NCBI GenBank assembly: GCA_964594985.1
Contig: CAZQNQ010000010.1
Location: 87,791 to 151,790 of the forward strand
DNA length: 64,000 bases
Origin: JADLHS01 sp964594985
Lineage (GTDB): Bacteria; Verrucomicrobiota; Verrucomicrobiia; Limisphaerales; JADLHS01
Reading direction: 5' to 3'
A program made the position numbers and the translations under genes. A model generated the notes under the pieces. It was not told the DNA's origin. It was given only the letters and a program-made list of their open reading frames with translations, and made no database searches. This document shows, in pieces, positions 1 through 7,965 of this stretch (its first letter is position 1; each line of letters starts with the position of its first letter).

Positions 1-1408
1 CACGTCGGCGATCCTCAACACGCTGCTCAATCTCAAGCTGGCCAACAGCGTCGCCGCGCAGGGCGGACCGCTCGACAACAAAGCGCTCGTCTGCATTTTT
101 CTCAGCGGCGGCATGGACTCGTTCAACCTGCTCGTCCCGTGGGAACAGTCGGCTTACAACACTTACTCGGTAACCCGTGGCGCTTTCGGCAGCGACGGCG
201 GCCTCGCGCTCAATCGTAATGCGCTGCGCCAACTCGCCGCGCCCTCGGCAAACTTCGGGCTGCATCCGTCGTGCGTAAACTTGCAGGCGATGGCCAATGG
301 CACCGGCGCATTCTCGGGCAAGCGGCGGCTTTCGTTTGTTTCCAATGTCGGCACGCTGGTGCAGCCGATCACCAAGGCACAGTTCAACGCGTGGGAAAAC
401 GGCCAGAACGCGGCGCTGCCTGTGCCGAAGGCGTTGTTCTCGCACAGCGATCAGATCGAGCAATGGCAGACCGCCGTGCCGCAGGGGTTGGCGCAGTTGA
501 GCGGTTGGGCGGGACGTTGCGCGGATATTTTGCACGCCTACTACAACTCGGGAAACAACTCGATGAGCATTTCGCTCGGCGGCAACAACGTGTTTCAGGT
601 TGGCAACACGACACAACAATTCGTGATCACGCCGGGCGGCGCGTTGTCGTTCGAAGGGAACACCGGCGGCGCGAACCCGAATCCGCTCCAGATCAAGAAC
701 GCGGCGTTGCGCAATACGCTCGACCAGACTTACACGAATCTGCTGACCGAAAGTTTTTCCCAGCTCACCCGCCAGAGCGATGACGCGCAGTTACTGTTTC
801 AGACCCAGTTTGATTCTGACGCCGCCAAACTTGGCCCAATGGTGGACGCATTGTTCCCAACGACGAATTATGTCGCTACGACGCTCAAGGCGGTGGTGAA
901 AACAATTAAGATCCGCAGCCAGCTTGGGCTCCGCCGGCAGACATTCTTCGTGCAATACGGCGGCTGGGATCATCACGGCGAATTGCTCAACACGCAGGCG
1001 GGAATGCTTGCTTACCTTGATACAGCCATCGGCGCGTATCAGCAGGCGCTCGAAATGCTCGGATTGCAGGACGACGTCATCACCTTCACGGCATCGGATT
1101 TCAGTCGCACGCTCCGCTCAAACGGTCGCGGCACGGACCACGCCTGGGGCGCAAACGCGATGGTCTTCGGCGGCAAGATTGATGGCGGCAAAGTCTTCGG
1201 CTCGTATCCCGACCTGACGTTGGATGGGCCGAACGATGTGGGTCGCGGCGGACGCTTGCTGCCCAGCACGGCGGCGGACTTGTATTTCGCGGAATTGCTG
1301 CGCTGGTTTGGCGTCGCCCCGGGGAACATGCCTTACGTGCTGCCAAACGTGGCGAACTTTTGGAATCCCAATTCGGGAACTGCACCGCTAGGCTTCGTGG
1401 CGTCATGA
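1..1408 (+). CDS. DUF1501 domain protein, 5' end outside window
   Basis: The reading frame is already open at base 2, so the gene starts before the window; the first internal ATG (113) lies inside the conserved FLSGGMDSFNLLVP segment and is not the true start. DUF1501 proteins are usually exported through a Tat-type leader and have an alkaline-phosphatase/sulfatase-like fold; in Planctomycetes and Verrucomicrobia they typically pair with DUF1800 partners. Visible family marks are GGMDSFN near the N-terminus, GGWDHHGELLNTQ in the middle, and TASDFSRTLRSNGRGTDHAWG with GGRLLPSTAADLYFAELLRWFG near the C-terminus. The stop overlaps the next ATG (ATGA), so the two are probably translationally coupled. 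Biochemical role unknown. Confidence 0.88.
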   Translation, partial: TSAILNTLLNLKLANSVAAQGGPLDNKALVCIFLSGGMDSFNLLVPWEQSAYNTYSVTRGAFGSDGGLALNRNALRQLAAPSANFGLHPSCVNLQAMANGTGAFSGKRRLSFVSNVGTLVQPITKAQFNAWENGQNAALPVPKALFSHSDQIEQWQTAVPQGLAQLSGWAGRCADILHAYYNSGNNSMSISLGGNNVFQVGNTTQQFVITPGGALSFEGNTGGANPNPLQIKNAALRNTLDQTYTNLLTESFSQLTRQSDDAQLLFQTQFDSDAAKLGPMVDALFPTTNYVATTLKAVVKTIKIRSQLGLRRQTFFVQYGGWDHHGELLNTQAGMLAYLDTAIGAYQQALEMLGLQDDVITFTASDFSRTLRSNGRGTDHAWGANAMVFGGKIDGGKVFGSYPDLTLDGPNDVGRGGRLLPSTAADLYFAELLRWFGVAPGNMPYVLPNVANFWNPNSGTAPLGFVAS

Positions 1409-1983
1409 AGCGCCTGCTGTTCGCCCTGCTATTCCTGCCGGTTCTGCTCGTCCTCATTTTTCTGCTGACGCAGATGCGTTGGAAATGGTCCAAGCCTGCC
1501 GGGAAAACGGGCGTTGTCCCCAAATTGATCGCCAGCAATGCCACCGCCCAAACGCTGGCTGCTCCAGTCGTGAAACCGGAAGGCGAATTGCTCGGAGAAA
1601 CCATCCTGCGGGGCTACGCCGACACCAACCTCCCTCCCGAGAACGATCTCACGCTCATGTCGCGATTGATGGAGAACTCGCTGCTGTTGCTGAAGTCGGC
1701 GGCGAATCGGCCGTTGAGCGCGAACGAGGACTGGGCGGATCTGTTGCGTGGCAAGAATGCGGCGCATGAAGAATTTTTGCCCGCGCAGCACGTTGCGTTG
1801 AATGATAAGGGGCAACTCATTGATCGTTGGCAGACGCCGCTGTTCTTCCATGCACTCGGCGGCGGACGATATGAAATCCGCTCTGCCGGGCCGGACAAAG
1901 CAATGTGGACACCGGATGACATTCAGCGGAACTCCAACGGGACATTTCTGCGGGGAACGCCTCAATCTTCTGCACCGCGTTGA
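1405..1983 (+). CDS. Small membrane-anchored protein with pseudopilin-like C-terminus
   Basis: 192 residues. An N-terminal hydrophobic helix (about residues 3-23) is preceded by a basic MKR start, so it is either a signal anchor or an uncleaved leader. The C-terminal stretch LIDRWQTPLFFHALGGGRYEIRSAGPDKAMWTPDDI resembles the end of GspG-type pseudopilins, where the sequence D.WG.P....Y.I.S.GPD...-TDDI is typical; the usual N-terminal prepilin methylation motif is not obvious. The start overlaps the stop of the DUF1501 gene by 4 bases, which suggests a shared transcript. The pseudopilin resemblance comes from motif reading only. Confidence 0.65.
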   Translation: MKRLLFALLFLPVLLVLIFLLTQMRWKWSKPAGKTGVVPKLIASNATAQTLAAPVVKPEGELLGETILRGYADTNLPPENDLTLMSRLMENSLLLLKSAANRPLSANEDWADLLRGKNAAHEEFLPAQHVALNDKGQLIDRWQTPLFFHALGGGRYEIRSAGPDKAMWTPDDIQRNSNGTFLRGTPQSSAPR

Positions 1984-2024
1984 ATGCCCCCGTGACTTGC
2001 CGTCTTCAGGTTCTGCGATGCGGA

Positions 2025-2112
2025 AAGCGGTGCTAAAGCCACCGCAATCCAGACGCTTCGCGGGGTCGAAAACGCTTGGCGGTCGCGAAGCGTCTGGACT
2101 GCGGCGTGTTCA
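2025..2112. repeat. Palindromic intergenic repeat (REP-like)
   Basis: An imperfect inverted repeat: the left arm around 2047-2065 reads ccagacgcttcgcggggtc and the right arm around 2079-2101 returns as gcgaagcgtctggactgcgg. It fills most of the 224-base gap between the pseudopilin-like gene and the peptidase gene. It could fold into a long hairpin at the end of the upstream transcript. Confidence 0.6.
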
Positions 2113-2207
2113 CCGCCGCTCTCGAATGGCTGATGACATGCGGGTTGCTAAATCGCAAGGATTTCTGGCTCGCGATGCTCCCCTGCCCTCGCTAGCGTTC
2201 CGACATT

Positions 2208-3416
2208 ATGAACCTGGCAGAGCAAGCGCAGAGTGACCGTCGCGTGGAGGGTGGGGCATTTCATCCTGACCTGCCAAATGGTCGTGCCTCGGGCGAAGTG
2301 ACGATCAGCTTCACCGCCGTGCATTTCAAATCGGACAAGGGCGACTTCGACCTGGCTGCCGACGGCTTGAAGATCGAACTCGGCGGCGCGAGCGATCGGT
2401 TGATTTTCTTTTCGCATCCGGCGCATCCCAAGGTCACGATCCACACACCGGACCACAGCATCCTTGATCACCCGATGCTGGTGGCCAACCCGGCGTTCGC
2501 GGTGCAACGAAAGAAAGTGCGCGCCCGGAAACGTATGGCCTGGGCGGTGTTGCTTGGTGTCGTCGGCAGCGTCGTGGCTCTGTTGTTGGGCTTGTTCCTC
2601 GCGCGCGACAAGATGGTGCGCACGGCAGCCAAGGCCGTCCCGGTAGATTGGGAGATTGCCGCCGGCGACAAGTTGTTTGAGCAGATCATCGCCACGAAAC
2701 GATTGGTGACTGACACAAACATCAACGCGCAACTGAAGCTCATCACCGAGCCGCTGCTGGCCGGCATCAAGGACAACCGCTACCCGCTCAAGTTTCATAT
2801 CGTGGAAGACCCGACGTTGAACGCCTTCGCCATGCCGGGCGGCAATGTCGTGATCCATAGCGGCCTATTGATGGCGGCGGATTCGCCCGAGGAAGTCGCC
2901 GGGGTGCTCGGGCACGAGATCGCCCACGTCACCCAGCGCCACAGCATCCGCAGCATCATTTCGTCGGCCGGACTATTCCTTGTGCTGCAAGCGATGCTCG
3001 GCGACGTGACGGGCATCGCGGCGGTGCTGGCAAACAACAGCGCGTTCCTGCTGGATCGGAAATTCTCCCGTGACTTCGAGCGCGAATCGGACAATCACGG
3101 CTGGGATTACCTGCTGGCGGCCGACATCAAGCCCGAGGGCATGATCGCCTTCTTCACCAAAATGCAGGCGGAGGAAAAACGGATGCGCGAAAAGATGAAG
3201 GACGCGACTTCGATTGACGTGGACCCAAGTTCGCTGGAAATCCTGAGCACCCACCCGGCGACGGACGAACGGATGAAAAATCTACAGGCCAAGTGGGACA
3301 AGCTGGAAAAGAAAACCGGCTATCGCACTTTCGACTTGAACTACACCGCGTTCAAAGACAGCCTGCGCTCCAAGCTTCACGCGGCGGAAAAAGAAACTGA
3401 TCAGAAGGATAAATAG
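2208..3416 (+). CDS. M48 family zinc metallopeptidase, membrane bound
   Basis: 402 residues. The zinc-binding motif HEIAH is at about residue 240 (GVLGHEIAHVTQRHS), with the third ligand expected in the downstream ERESDNHGWDYL segment, as in Ste24/HtpX/BepA-like peptidases. A transmembrane helix lies near residues 108-128 (AWAVLLGVVGSVVALLLGLFLA), and NAFAMPGGNVVIHSGLL is the strand typical of M48 proteins. The first ~100 residues are an N-terminal domain also seen in some verrucomicrobial M48 proteins, so the protein is probably anchored with the catalytic part in the periplasm. It directly precedes the AIM24 tandem (no gap to the next ATG) and is likely cotranscribed with it. Substrate unknown. 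Confidence 0.9.
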   Translation: MNLAEQAQSDRRVEGGAFHPDLPNGRASGEVTISFTAVHFKSDKGDFDLAADGLKIELGGASDRLIFFSHPAHPKVTIHTPDHSILDHPMLVANPAFAVQRKKVRARKRMAWAVLLGVVGSVVALLLGLFLARDKMVRTAAKAVPVDWEIAAGDKLFEQIIATKRLVTDTNINAQLKLITEPLLAGIKDNRYPLKFHIVEDPTLNAFAMPGGNVVIHSGLLMAADSPEEVAGVLGHEIAHVTQRHSIRSIISSAGLFLVLQAMLGDVTGIAAVLANNSAFLLDRKFSRDFERESDNHGWDYLLAADIKPEGMIAFFTKMQAEEKRMREKMKDATSIDVDPSSLEILSTHPATDERMKNLQAKWDKLEKKTGYRTFDLNYTAFKDSLRSKLHAAEKETDQKDK

Positions 3417-4076
3417 ATGAACACCACCATTGAAGGCCGTCCGGCGTTCGCCCACATGCACGTGGACCTGGCACCCGGCGAAAGCATCATCGCGGAATCC
3501 GACGCCATGGCCAGCATGGCCGCCGACCTCGACCTGAAGGCGCAGTTCAACGGCGGCTTCTTCTCCGGCCTCTGCAAAAAATTTCTTGGCGGCGAATCGC
3601 TCTTCGTCAACGTCTTCACGAACAACACCGATGGTCCGCGCCGCGTCACGCTCGTGCAACCGACGCCCGGCGACATGGGCGTGATCGAATTGAAGGGCAA
3701 CTCCATGTGCTTGCAGCCGGGCGCGTATATCGCCTCGACGCCGGGTGTGAAACTTGGGTTGAAGTGGGCGGGCTTTGCTTCGTTCATCGGCAAGGAAGGT
3801 TTGTTCAAGCTCATCGTCTCCGGCACGGGTACGGTCTGGTATGGCGCGTATGGATCGTTGTTGGAAAAACCGGTGGACGGCGAATTCATCGTGGACACGA
3901 GCCATCTGGTGATCTACGAACCGCAACTCAAGCTCAAGGTGCAGATGGCAGGCGGCATCTTCAGCAGCTTCTTCGGTGGCGAAGGTCTCGTCACCCGCGT
4001 CAACGGCAAGGGCAACGTCGTCATCCAGACGCGCAGCCTCGAAGGTTTGAAGAGTTGGTTGAACCCGCGGCTTTGA
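3417..4076 (+). CDS. AIM24 / TIGR00266 family protein, copy 1
   Basis: 219 residues covering the full TIGR00266 beta-rich domain. Marks are the N-terminal LAPGESIIAESDAMASM, the repeated loops FLGGESLF and FGGEGLVTRV, and the C-terminal GNVVIQTRSLEGLKSWL. The family is widespread, was named after yeast mitochondrial AIM24 and has no settled biochemical function. The start codon follows the peptidase stop directly, and two more paralogues follow on the same strand, which suggests a cluster that grew by duplication. Confidence 0.9.
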   Translation: MNTTIEGRPAFAHMHVDLAPGESIIAESDAMASMAADLDLKAQFNGGFFSGLCKKFLGGESLFVNVFTNNTDGPRRVTLVQPTPGDMGVIELKGNSMCLQPGAYIASTPGVKLGLKWAGFASFIGKEGLFKLIVSGTGTVWYGAYGSLLEKPVDGEFIVDTSHLVIYEPQLKLKVQMAGGIFSSFFGGEGLVTRVNGKGNVVIQTRSLEGLKSWLNPRL

Positions 4077-4105
4077 TATGATCTCGCAAGTTAGCGATAA
4101 TTCCG

Positions 4106-4257
4106 CCCTCACCCCGACCCTCTCCCCCAGGAGAGGGGGAAGCATAGACGCTTTTGATTCATGGAACGCCGGCATGGCAAATCCAGTCGCAGGAAAAATC
4201 TCAGCACGCGGGAACAATGACTCCCTCTCCCCGGGGGAGAGGGCCGGGGTGAGGGCG
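4106..4257. repeat. Verrucomicrobial CTCACCCC/GGGGTGAG palindromic repeat
   Basis: The ends are complementary: ccctcaccccgaccctctcc at the left and gagagggccggggtgaggg at the right, about 150 bases long in total. The same termini recur throughout the window (for example 15650-15715, 33530-33592, 40251-40397, 46074-46137, 48595-48650, 54836-54905 and 57697-57850). It sits between AIM24 copies 1 and 2. Confidence 0.75.
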
Positions 4258-4315
4258 AGCGTGAAAACATTCTTTCACTTCGCCCACCAAGAGCACCAAC
4301 AACACGCTTCCTCAC

Positions 4316-4993
4316 ATGCAAACTGAAATCATCCACAGTCCCGGCAGCGCCGCGGCGCGCATCCGGCTCGATGCCGGCGAAACCATCACGGCGGAAGGCG
4401 GCTCGATGATCGCGCTCGGCGGCGAGGTGACGCTCCAGACCAGCACGCATCAAAAGGGCAAAGGCGGTTTGATCAAAGGACTCAAGCGCCTGCTCGGCGG
4501 CGAATCCTTTTTCCTCAACCACTACACCGCGGGTATGTCCGGCGGCGAAGTCTGGCTCGCGCAGACCTTGCCCGGCGACATGATGAAACTCGCGCTCGAA
4601 AACCAGACGCTCATTGTGCAGGCCGGTTCGTTCGTCGCAAGTTCGGCGGACGTGGGCATGGAAGTCGGCTGGCAGGGTTTCAAGAATTTCCTCTCCGGCG
4701 AAAGCCTCTTCTGGCTGCGCATCGGCGGGACGGGCCGCTTGATCCTGAGTTCCTACGGCGCAATCTATCCCGTGCAGGTCAGTGGCGAATACATCGTGGA
4801 CACCGGCCATATCGTCGCGTTTGAGGAGACGCTGAACTTCAAGTTGAGCAAGGCTGGCAAGAGCTGGATGTCGTCCATCCTCGGCGGCGAAGGGCTCGTC
4901 TGCAAATTCCAAGGGCAAGGCATCGTCTGGTGTCAGTCGCACAACGCGCCGAGCTTCGGCGGCATCATCGGCCCGAAACTCCGCGCCCGCTAA
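4316..4993 (+). CDS. AIM24 / TIGR00266 family protein, copy 2
   Basis: 225 residues, paralogous to the genes on either side. It keeps LDAGETITAEGGSMIAL at the N-terminus, LLGGESFFLNHYTAG, LSGESLFWLRIGGTG, GEYIVDTGHIVAFEE and LGGEGLVCKFQGQG. The ATG at 4316 is placed just before the conserved domain and lies beyond the repeat element that separates it from copy 1. Function unknown. Confidence 0.9.
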   Translation: MQTEIIHSPGSAAARIRLDAGETITAEGGSMIALGGEVTLQTSTHQKGKGGLIKGLKRLLGGESFFLNHYTAGMSGGEVWLAQTLPGDMMKLALENQTLIVQAGSFVASSADVGMEVGWQGFKNFLSGESLFWLRIGGTGRLILSSYGAIYPVQVSGEYIVDTGHIVAFEETLNFKLSKAGKSWMSSILGGEGLVCKFQGQGIVWCQSHNAPSFGGIIGPKLRAR

Positions 4994-5000
4994 CAACCTT

Positions 5001-5155
5001 TAACCACGAATGAACACGAATAGACACGAATGGGATTTGACTGGTAGGGCGCGTCACTCCGTGCGCGCCGACCTTTGCCAGCCAGACGACGGCGCGCACG
5101 GAGTGACGCGCCCTACCCGTTCCGCTTCGTGTCCATTAGTGTCCATTCGTGGTTA
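5001..5155. repeat. Nested palindromic repeat between AIM24 copies 2 and 3
   Basis: The outer arms are TAACCACGAATGAACACGAA at the left and TGTCCATTCGTGGTTA at the right. Inside lies a second palindrome with arms GTAGGGCGCGTCACTCCGTG (about 5046) and CACGGAGTGACGCGCCCTAC (about 5098). The inner unit also stands alone at 20981-21053 and the outer type recurs at 11044-11135, so one element appears to have inserted into another. Confidence 0.75.
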
Positions 5156-5164
5156 CTCCCTCTC

Positions 5165-5848
5165 ATGAACCAACAAACTTCCGAATACGAATATCGCGTC
5201 GAAGCGCAGCCGGACTTCAGCTTCCTGACGGTGAAGTTGCAACCCGAGCAGACCCTCAAGGTCGAAGCCTCCGCCATGGCGACGATGGACACCAACCTCC
5301 GCATGAAGACCAAGATGCGCGGCGGATTGAAACGCCTGCTCACCGGCGAATCCCTGTTCATCAACGAATTCACCGCCCAGAACGGCCCGGGCGAAATCGG
5401 CATCGCGCCCGGCGCGCCCGGCGATCTGGACCACGTCTATCTCGAGAACGACACGATCTATCTGCAGAACACCGCCTACGTCGCGTCGAGTCCGGCGGTG
5501 AACATCGAGACCAAGTGGCAGGGACTCATCAAAGGCATTTTCTCCGGCGAATCCCTCTTCCTTATCAAATGCTCCGGCCAGGGCGACGTGTGGTTCAACA
5601 CGTTCGGCGGCATGATCGTGATTGATGTGGACGGCTCGTACGTCGTGGACACCGGCCACATCGTCGCCTTCACCGAAGGGCTGCAATACAACGTCGGTCG
5701 CATTGGTGGCTACAAATCGCTGTTCTTCTCCGGCGAAGGGTTGGTCTGCCACTTCACCGGGCGCGGGCGATTGTGGATTCAGACGCGGAAGATCGGCGCG
5801 TTCACGAGCTGGGTTTATCCTTACCGCCCGCAGAAGAAGGGGGATTAA
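5165..5848 (+). CDS. AIM24 / TIGR00266 family protein, copy 3
   Basis: 227 residues from the ATG at 5165. The frame stays open further upstream, but only through the repeat element, so the longer version is rejected. Family marks: LKVEASAMATMDTNL, LLTGESLFINEFTA, FSGESLFLIKCSGQGD, SYVVDTGHIVAFTEG and FSGEGLVCHFTGRGRLWIQTRK. It is the last of three tandem paralogues; a fossil integron cassette begins about 75 bases downstream. Confidence 0.9.
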   Translation: MNQQTSEYEYRVEAQPDFSFLTVKLQPEQTLKVEASAMATMDTNLRMKTKMRGGLKRLLTGESLFINEFTAQNGPGEIGIAPGAPGDLDHVYLENDTIYLQNTAYVASSPAVNIETKWQGLIKGIFSGESLFLIKCSGQGDVWFNTFGGMIVIDVDGSYVVDTGHIVAFTEGLQYNVGRIGGYKSLFFSGEGLVCHFTGRGRLWIQTRKIGAFTSWVYPYRPQKKGD

Positions 5849-5861
5849 AGCTGGAAGCCTG

Positions 5862-5927
5862 AATTACGACCGGAGCCATGCCAAACGTGATGAACGACAT
5901 CGTTGTCGCTCAATCATAATGTTAGGT
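5862..5927 (+). other. attI-like / secondary integron recombination site
   Basis: The 24 bases ending in the core G-TTAGG at 5903-5926 match the region before the first cassette of the integron (59759-59782) at 23 of 24 positions: ttgtcgctcaatcata, one mismatch, then tgttagg. Weaker similarity extends upstream to a shared aattac (5862 and 59721). No integrase gene lies next to this copy. It is read as a displaced copy of the integron insertion site. Confidence 0.65.
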
Positions 5928-6220
5928 GTCATCGCGTGCATGTACATTGCATCGAAATGTGAAAGCTCCATCTCCAAAAATTCGCCGAGTAGCCGGAGCA
6001 ATACGGATTGCGGCACGGGTATCAGCAGTTATCTCGCTGCCATTTGTCCTGCTCTTCCTCCTGTTTATCACTGCGACCGACGCAACCATTGGAGGAGTTT
6101 TTCGAGCATTGTATTTTTTCTTCCGTGCATTCTATTCGGGTCACATTTTGCGACCGCTCATTCTCCGCACAGTCAGCCGTTCTCCACCATTCAAACCGGA
6201 GGGCAACGACCATGACACCT
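5922..6220 (+). mobile_element. Lone fossil integron gene cassette
   Basis: The segment begins with TTAGGTGTC after the core G at 5921 and ends with GACACCTAGC at about 6210-6219. The two ends are complementary in the way the 5' boundary and the attC R'' box of one cassette are, with one change (AAC to AGC). The end context ccatgacaccta matches the end of cassette 5 in the main array (61973-61984). The rest of an attC hairpin is missing downstream, so the cassette has probably lost its recombination site and become fixed. Confidence 0.65.
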
Positions 6221-6222
6221 AG
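5926..6222 (+). CDS. Small putative membrane protein of the fossil cassette
   Basis: 98 codons from a GTG at 5926; a second GTG at 5959 would give 87 residues starting VKAPSPKIRRVAG. One or two hydrophobic segments are visible (about residues 34-52, VISLPFVLLFLLFITA, and 58-70). The gene fills the fossil cassette and its stop codon lies inside the remnant R'' box, the compact layout of cassette genes. No family recognised. A frame shifted by one (starting at the ATG at 5940) is also open but has less protein-like composition. Confidence 0.45.
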   Translation: MSSRACTLHRNVKAPSPKIRRVAGAIRIAARVSAVISLPFVLLFLLFITATDATIGGVFRALYFFFRAFYSGHILRPLILRTVSRSPPFKPEGNDHDT

Positions 6223-6288
6223 CTGTTGTACCTCGACAGGTTGTCCGCAGTTTCGGGGAGACTGGAGTTTGAGCCAGCGGCGTTGCCG

Positions 6289-6424
6289 CTAAAACTTGAT
6301 CGCCTCGTTCAGCTTGCCGCATTGGGAACAGCGGGAACGGTCCACGTCCGGGGTCGGCGGTGTAAACCAGACCGCATTTCTCGCAGCGGAAGATTCGGTC
6401 CTCACTCTGACCTGATCGGAAACG
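6289..6424 (-). pseudogene. Degenerate partial duplicate of the zinc-ribbon gene
   Basis: The bases from about 6289 to 6424 repeat the 3' half of the gene at 6525-6749. The translated end DVDRSRCSQCGKLNEAIKF is identical, but the copy lacks the transmembrane start, has small indels around the first Cys pair and has no start codon of its own. It lies directly downstream of the intact gene and looks like a partial tandem duplication. Confidence 0.7.
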
Positions 6425-6524
6425 TGGGGATTGAAAGGAGATAACTGAGGCAACAGAGGTTGACGGCCAGGCAGACTGATAATCCTCCGTTCTCTCTGTT
6501 TGCTCCTGTTCAAATCGGGTTCGA

Positions 6525-6749
6525 CTAAAACTTGATCGCCTCGTTCAGCTTGCCGCATTGGGAACAGCGGGAACGGTCCACGTCGGGGTCGTCGGTGTAA
6601 ACCAGACCGCACTTCTCGCAGCGGAAAACCCGGTCTTCGCTCTGGCCCGGACGGAAGCGGCGCCCGCGCATCTCGCTGTAAATGGTCAACGCCACCAAAC
6701 CGCCCAGCAGCAGCGTCACGTAACTGAAGATGAGCGCGTGCGTGGTCAT
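6525..6749 (-). CDS. Small membrane-anchored zinc-ribbon protein
   Basis: 74 residues starting MTTHALIFSYVTLLL. An N-terminal helix (about residues 4-24) is followed by two Cys pairs, CEKCGLVYTDD and CSQCGKLNEAIKF, which form a typical zinc ribbon. The start overlaps the stop of the TonB-like gene by 4 bases, so it is the last gene of the exbB-exbD-tonB-like operon. A longer frame begins 45 bases upstream but that would run into the preceding gene. Role unknown; it could be an accessory of the energy-transduction complex. Confidence 0.75.
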   Translation of the reverse strand: MTTHALIFSYVTLLLGGLVALTIYSEMRGRRFRPGQSEDRVFRCEKCGLVYTDDPDVDRSRCSQCGKLNEAIKF

Positions 6750-7543
6750 TCGGCGGGCGGGCGGTTGCTGTTGGCGGGCGCTTCCGTCTGCCACTCGAAG
6801 ATCAGCGTGCCCACGGTGAGCCGGGGCGTCTTGCCAAGCGGCGCAAATTTCATCCCGGCGGCGGTCTTGATCGCGAGTTGATCCGCTTCCCGCGAACCGC
6901 TGCCCGGCGGCAGCAGGACGGGCGAGAACACGTGGCCGGTTTCATCCACCGTCACTTGGACGAGAGTATTGGTCAGATTCTCCTGAGCGCGCTGTAGCGG
7001 CAAGGCGGCGGGAATATTTTCCAGTTGGCGCTCCGCCAGATTGCCGGTGAGGCGCAAGGTGGATTGCGTGGGCGCGGGTGGGGGCGGCAGCGGCGGCAGG
7101 ATGGTGGTGCCGGGCGTGGGCGCAATTTCAACGGCCTGCGGCGCGATGCCATTGGCCTGGCCTTGACTGAGCGACAGCGTGCCGAGTTGTTCGGTGGCCA
7201 GCGCGAGCAGCCGCGGTGGATCGGTCCAGCGAAAGGTCGGAAAGGGAATATTAGGCGGCCGCAGCCAGGTGCTGGCGGCGAAACCGCGTGGATGCGGCCC
7301 GGCGAATACGGTGGGGTCTTGCAGTTCGAATGCTTCACTGCGGTCCAGGATAGGACGGAGCGTGACAGCGTTTTTCACCGGTCGCGTCGCGAGGGGTTTG
7401 TGATTCCCCAGACCGAGGAACAAGCCGATGTGCAGCACGAAAACAAGACCGATCCAAAACAGCCAGCGCCACAGCGGCCACGGCGTTTCGCACACGGGCG
7501 GATAATCCGGGACGGGCGGAGCATCGGGCGGCACGGCGTTCAT
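6746..7543 (-). CDS. TonB-like energy transducer protein
   Basis: 265 residues: a short cytoplasmic N-terminus, one transmembrane helix at about 25-47 (PLWRWLFWIGLVFVLHIGLFLGL), a long proline-rich periplasmic linker containing PPLPPPPAPTQ, and a C-terminal segment (TLVQVTVDETGHVFSPVLLPPGSG, then AIKTAAGMKFAPL) resembling the TonB/TolA C-terminal domain. It follows exbD with a 4-base overlap. By analogy it would couple the ExbB/ExbD motor to outer-membrane transporters, or act in a TolA-like way. No tonB symbol is given because the C-terminal domain is divergent. Confidence 0.65.
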   Translation of the reverse strand: MNAVPPDAPPVPDYPPVCETPWPLWRWLFWIGLVFVLHIGLFLGLGNHKPLATRPVKNAVTLRPILDRSEAFELQDPTVFAGPHPRGFAASTWLRPPNIPFPTFRWTDPPRLLALATEQLGTLSLSQGQANGIAPQAVEIAPTPGTTILPPLPPPPAPTQSTLRLTGNLAERQLENIPAALPLQRAQENLTNTLVQVTVDETGHVFSPVLLPPGSGSREADQLAIKTAAGMKFAPLGKTPRLTVGTLIFEWQTEAPANSNRPPAE

Positions 7544-7965
7544 GGTGGGGCGAGGGGGACGCCAAGTTGCGGGGCGTTGGCCCCGATGGCGTCATTGATG
7601 CCGGCATCGCGCGCCAGCATCTGGAGCCGCTGCAGGTCCTTGTAGCGAACGGATTCGTCCGCCAGGATGACGAGCGTGAGCGGCTCCGGCGAATTGGTGC
7701 TGGCCTCGCGCAATCGCTCCTCCAACGCCGCCGCCTCGATCATCTGGTTTTGGTAGTAGTACCGGCCAAATTCATCCAGCGCGACGGTGACGGTGGGTTT
7801 GTCCGTACCCGGCAGATCGCTGGCGGTGGGCAGACTGATCTTCACGCCCGGCGTGTAAAGGCGCGAGCTGAGCGACACGAAGATGACGAGCAGGAAAAAC
7901 ACCGCGGCATACGCCGTGGCGTCAAACGGATTGCGGAGCAATCGGGTGCGCCGGGGAAATTTCAT
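7540..7965 (-). CDS. ExbD/TolR family proton-channel protein
   Basis: 141 residues with the ExbD layout: a basic N-terminus, one transmembrane helix at about 14-32 (FDATAYAAVFFLLVIFVSLSSRL) and a periplasmic domain with LPTA, VTVALDEFGRYYYQNQ and LTLVILADESVRYKDL, the last matching the usual ExbD I.AD....Y..V motif. The helix carries an Asp near its start (NPFDATAY), the position of the proton-relaying Asp in ExbD. It overlaps both neighbours by 4 bases. Confidence 0.85.
   Translation of the reverse strand: MKFPRRTRLLRNPFDATAYAAVFFLLVIFVSLSSRLYTPGVKISLPTASDLPGTDKPTVTVALDEFGRYYYQNQMIEAAALEERLREASTNSPEPLTLVILADESVRYKDLQRLQMLARDAGINDAIGANAPQLGVPLAPP

Noticed and set aside
3282..4996. Minus-strand frames of ~300 codons opposite the AIM24 genes
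   Set aside because: Antisense to conserved genes; they also read through a repeat element.
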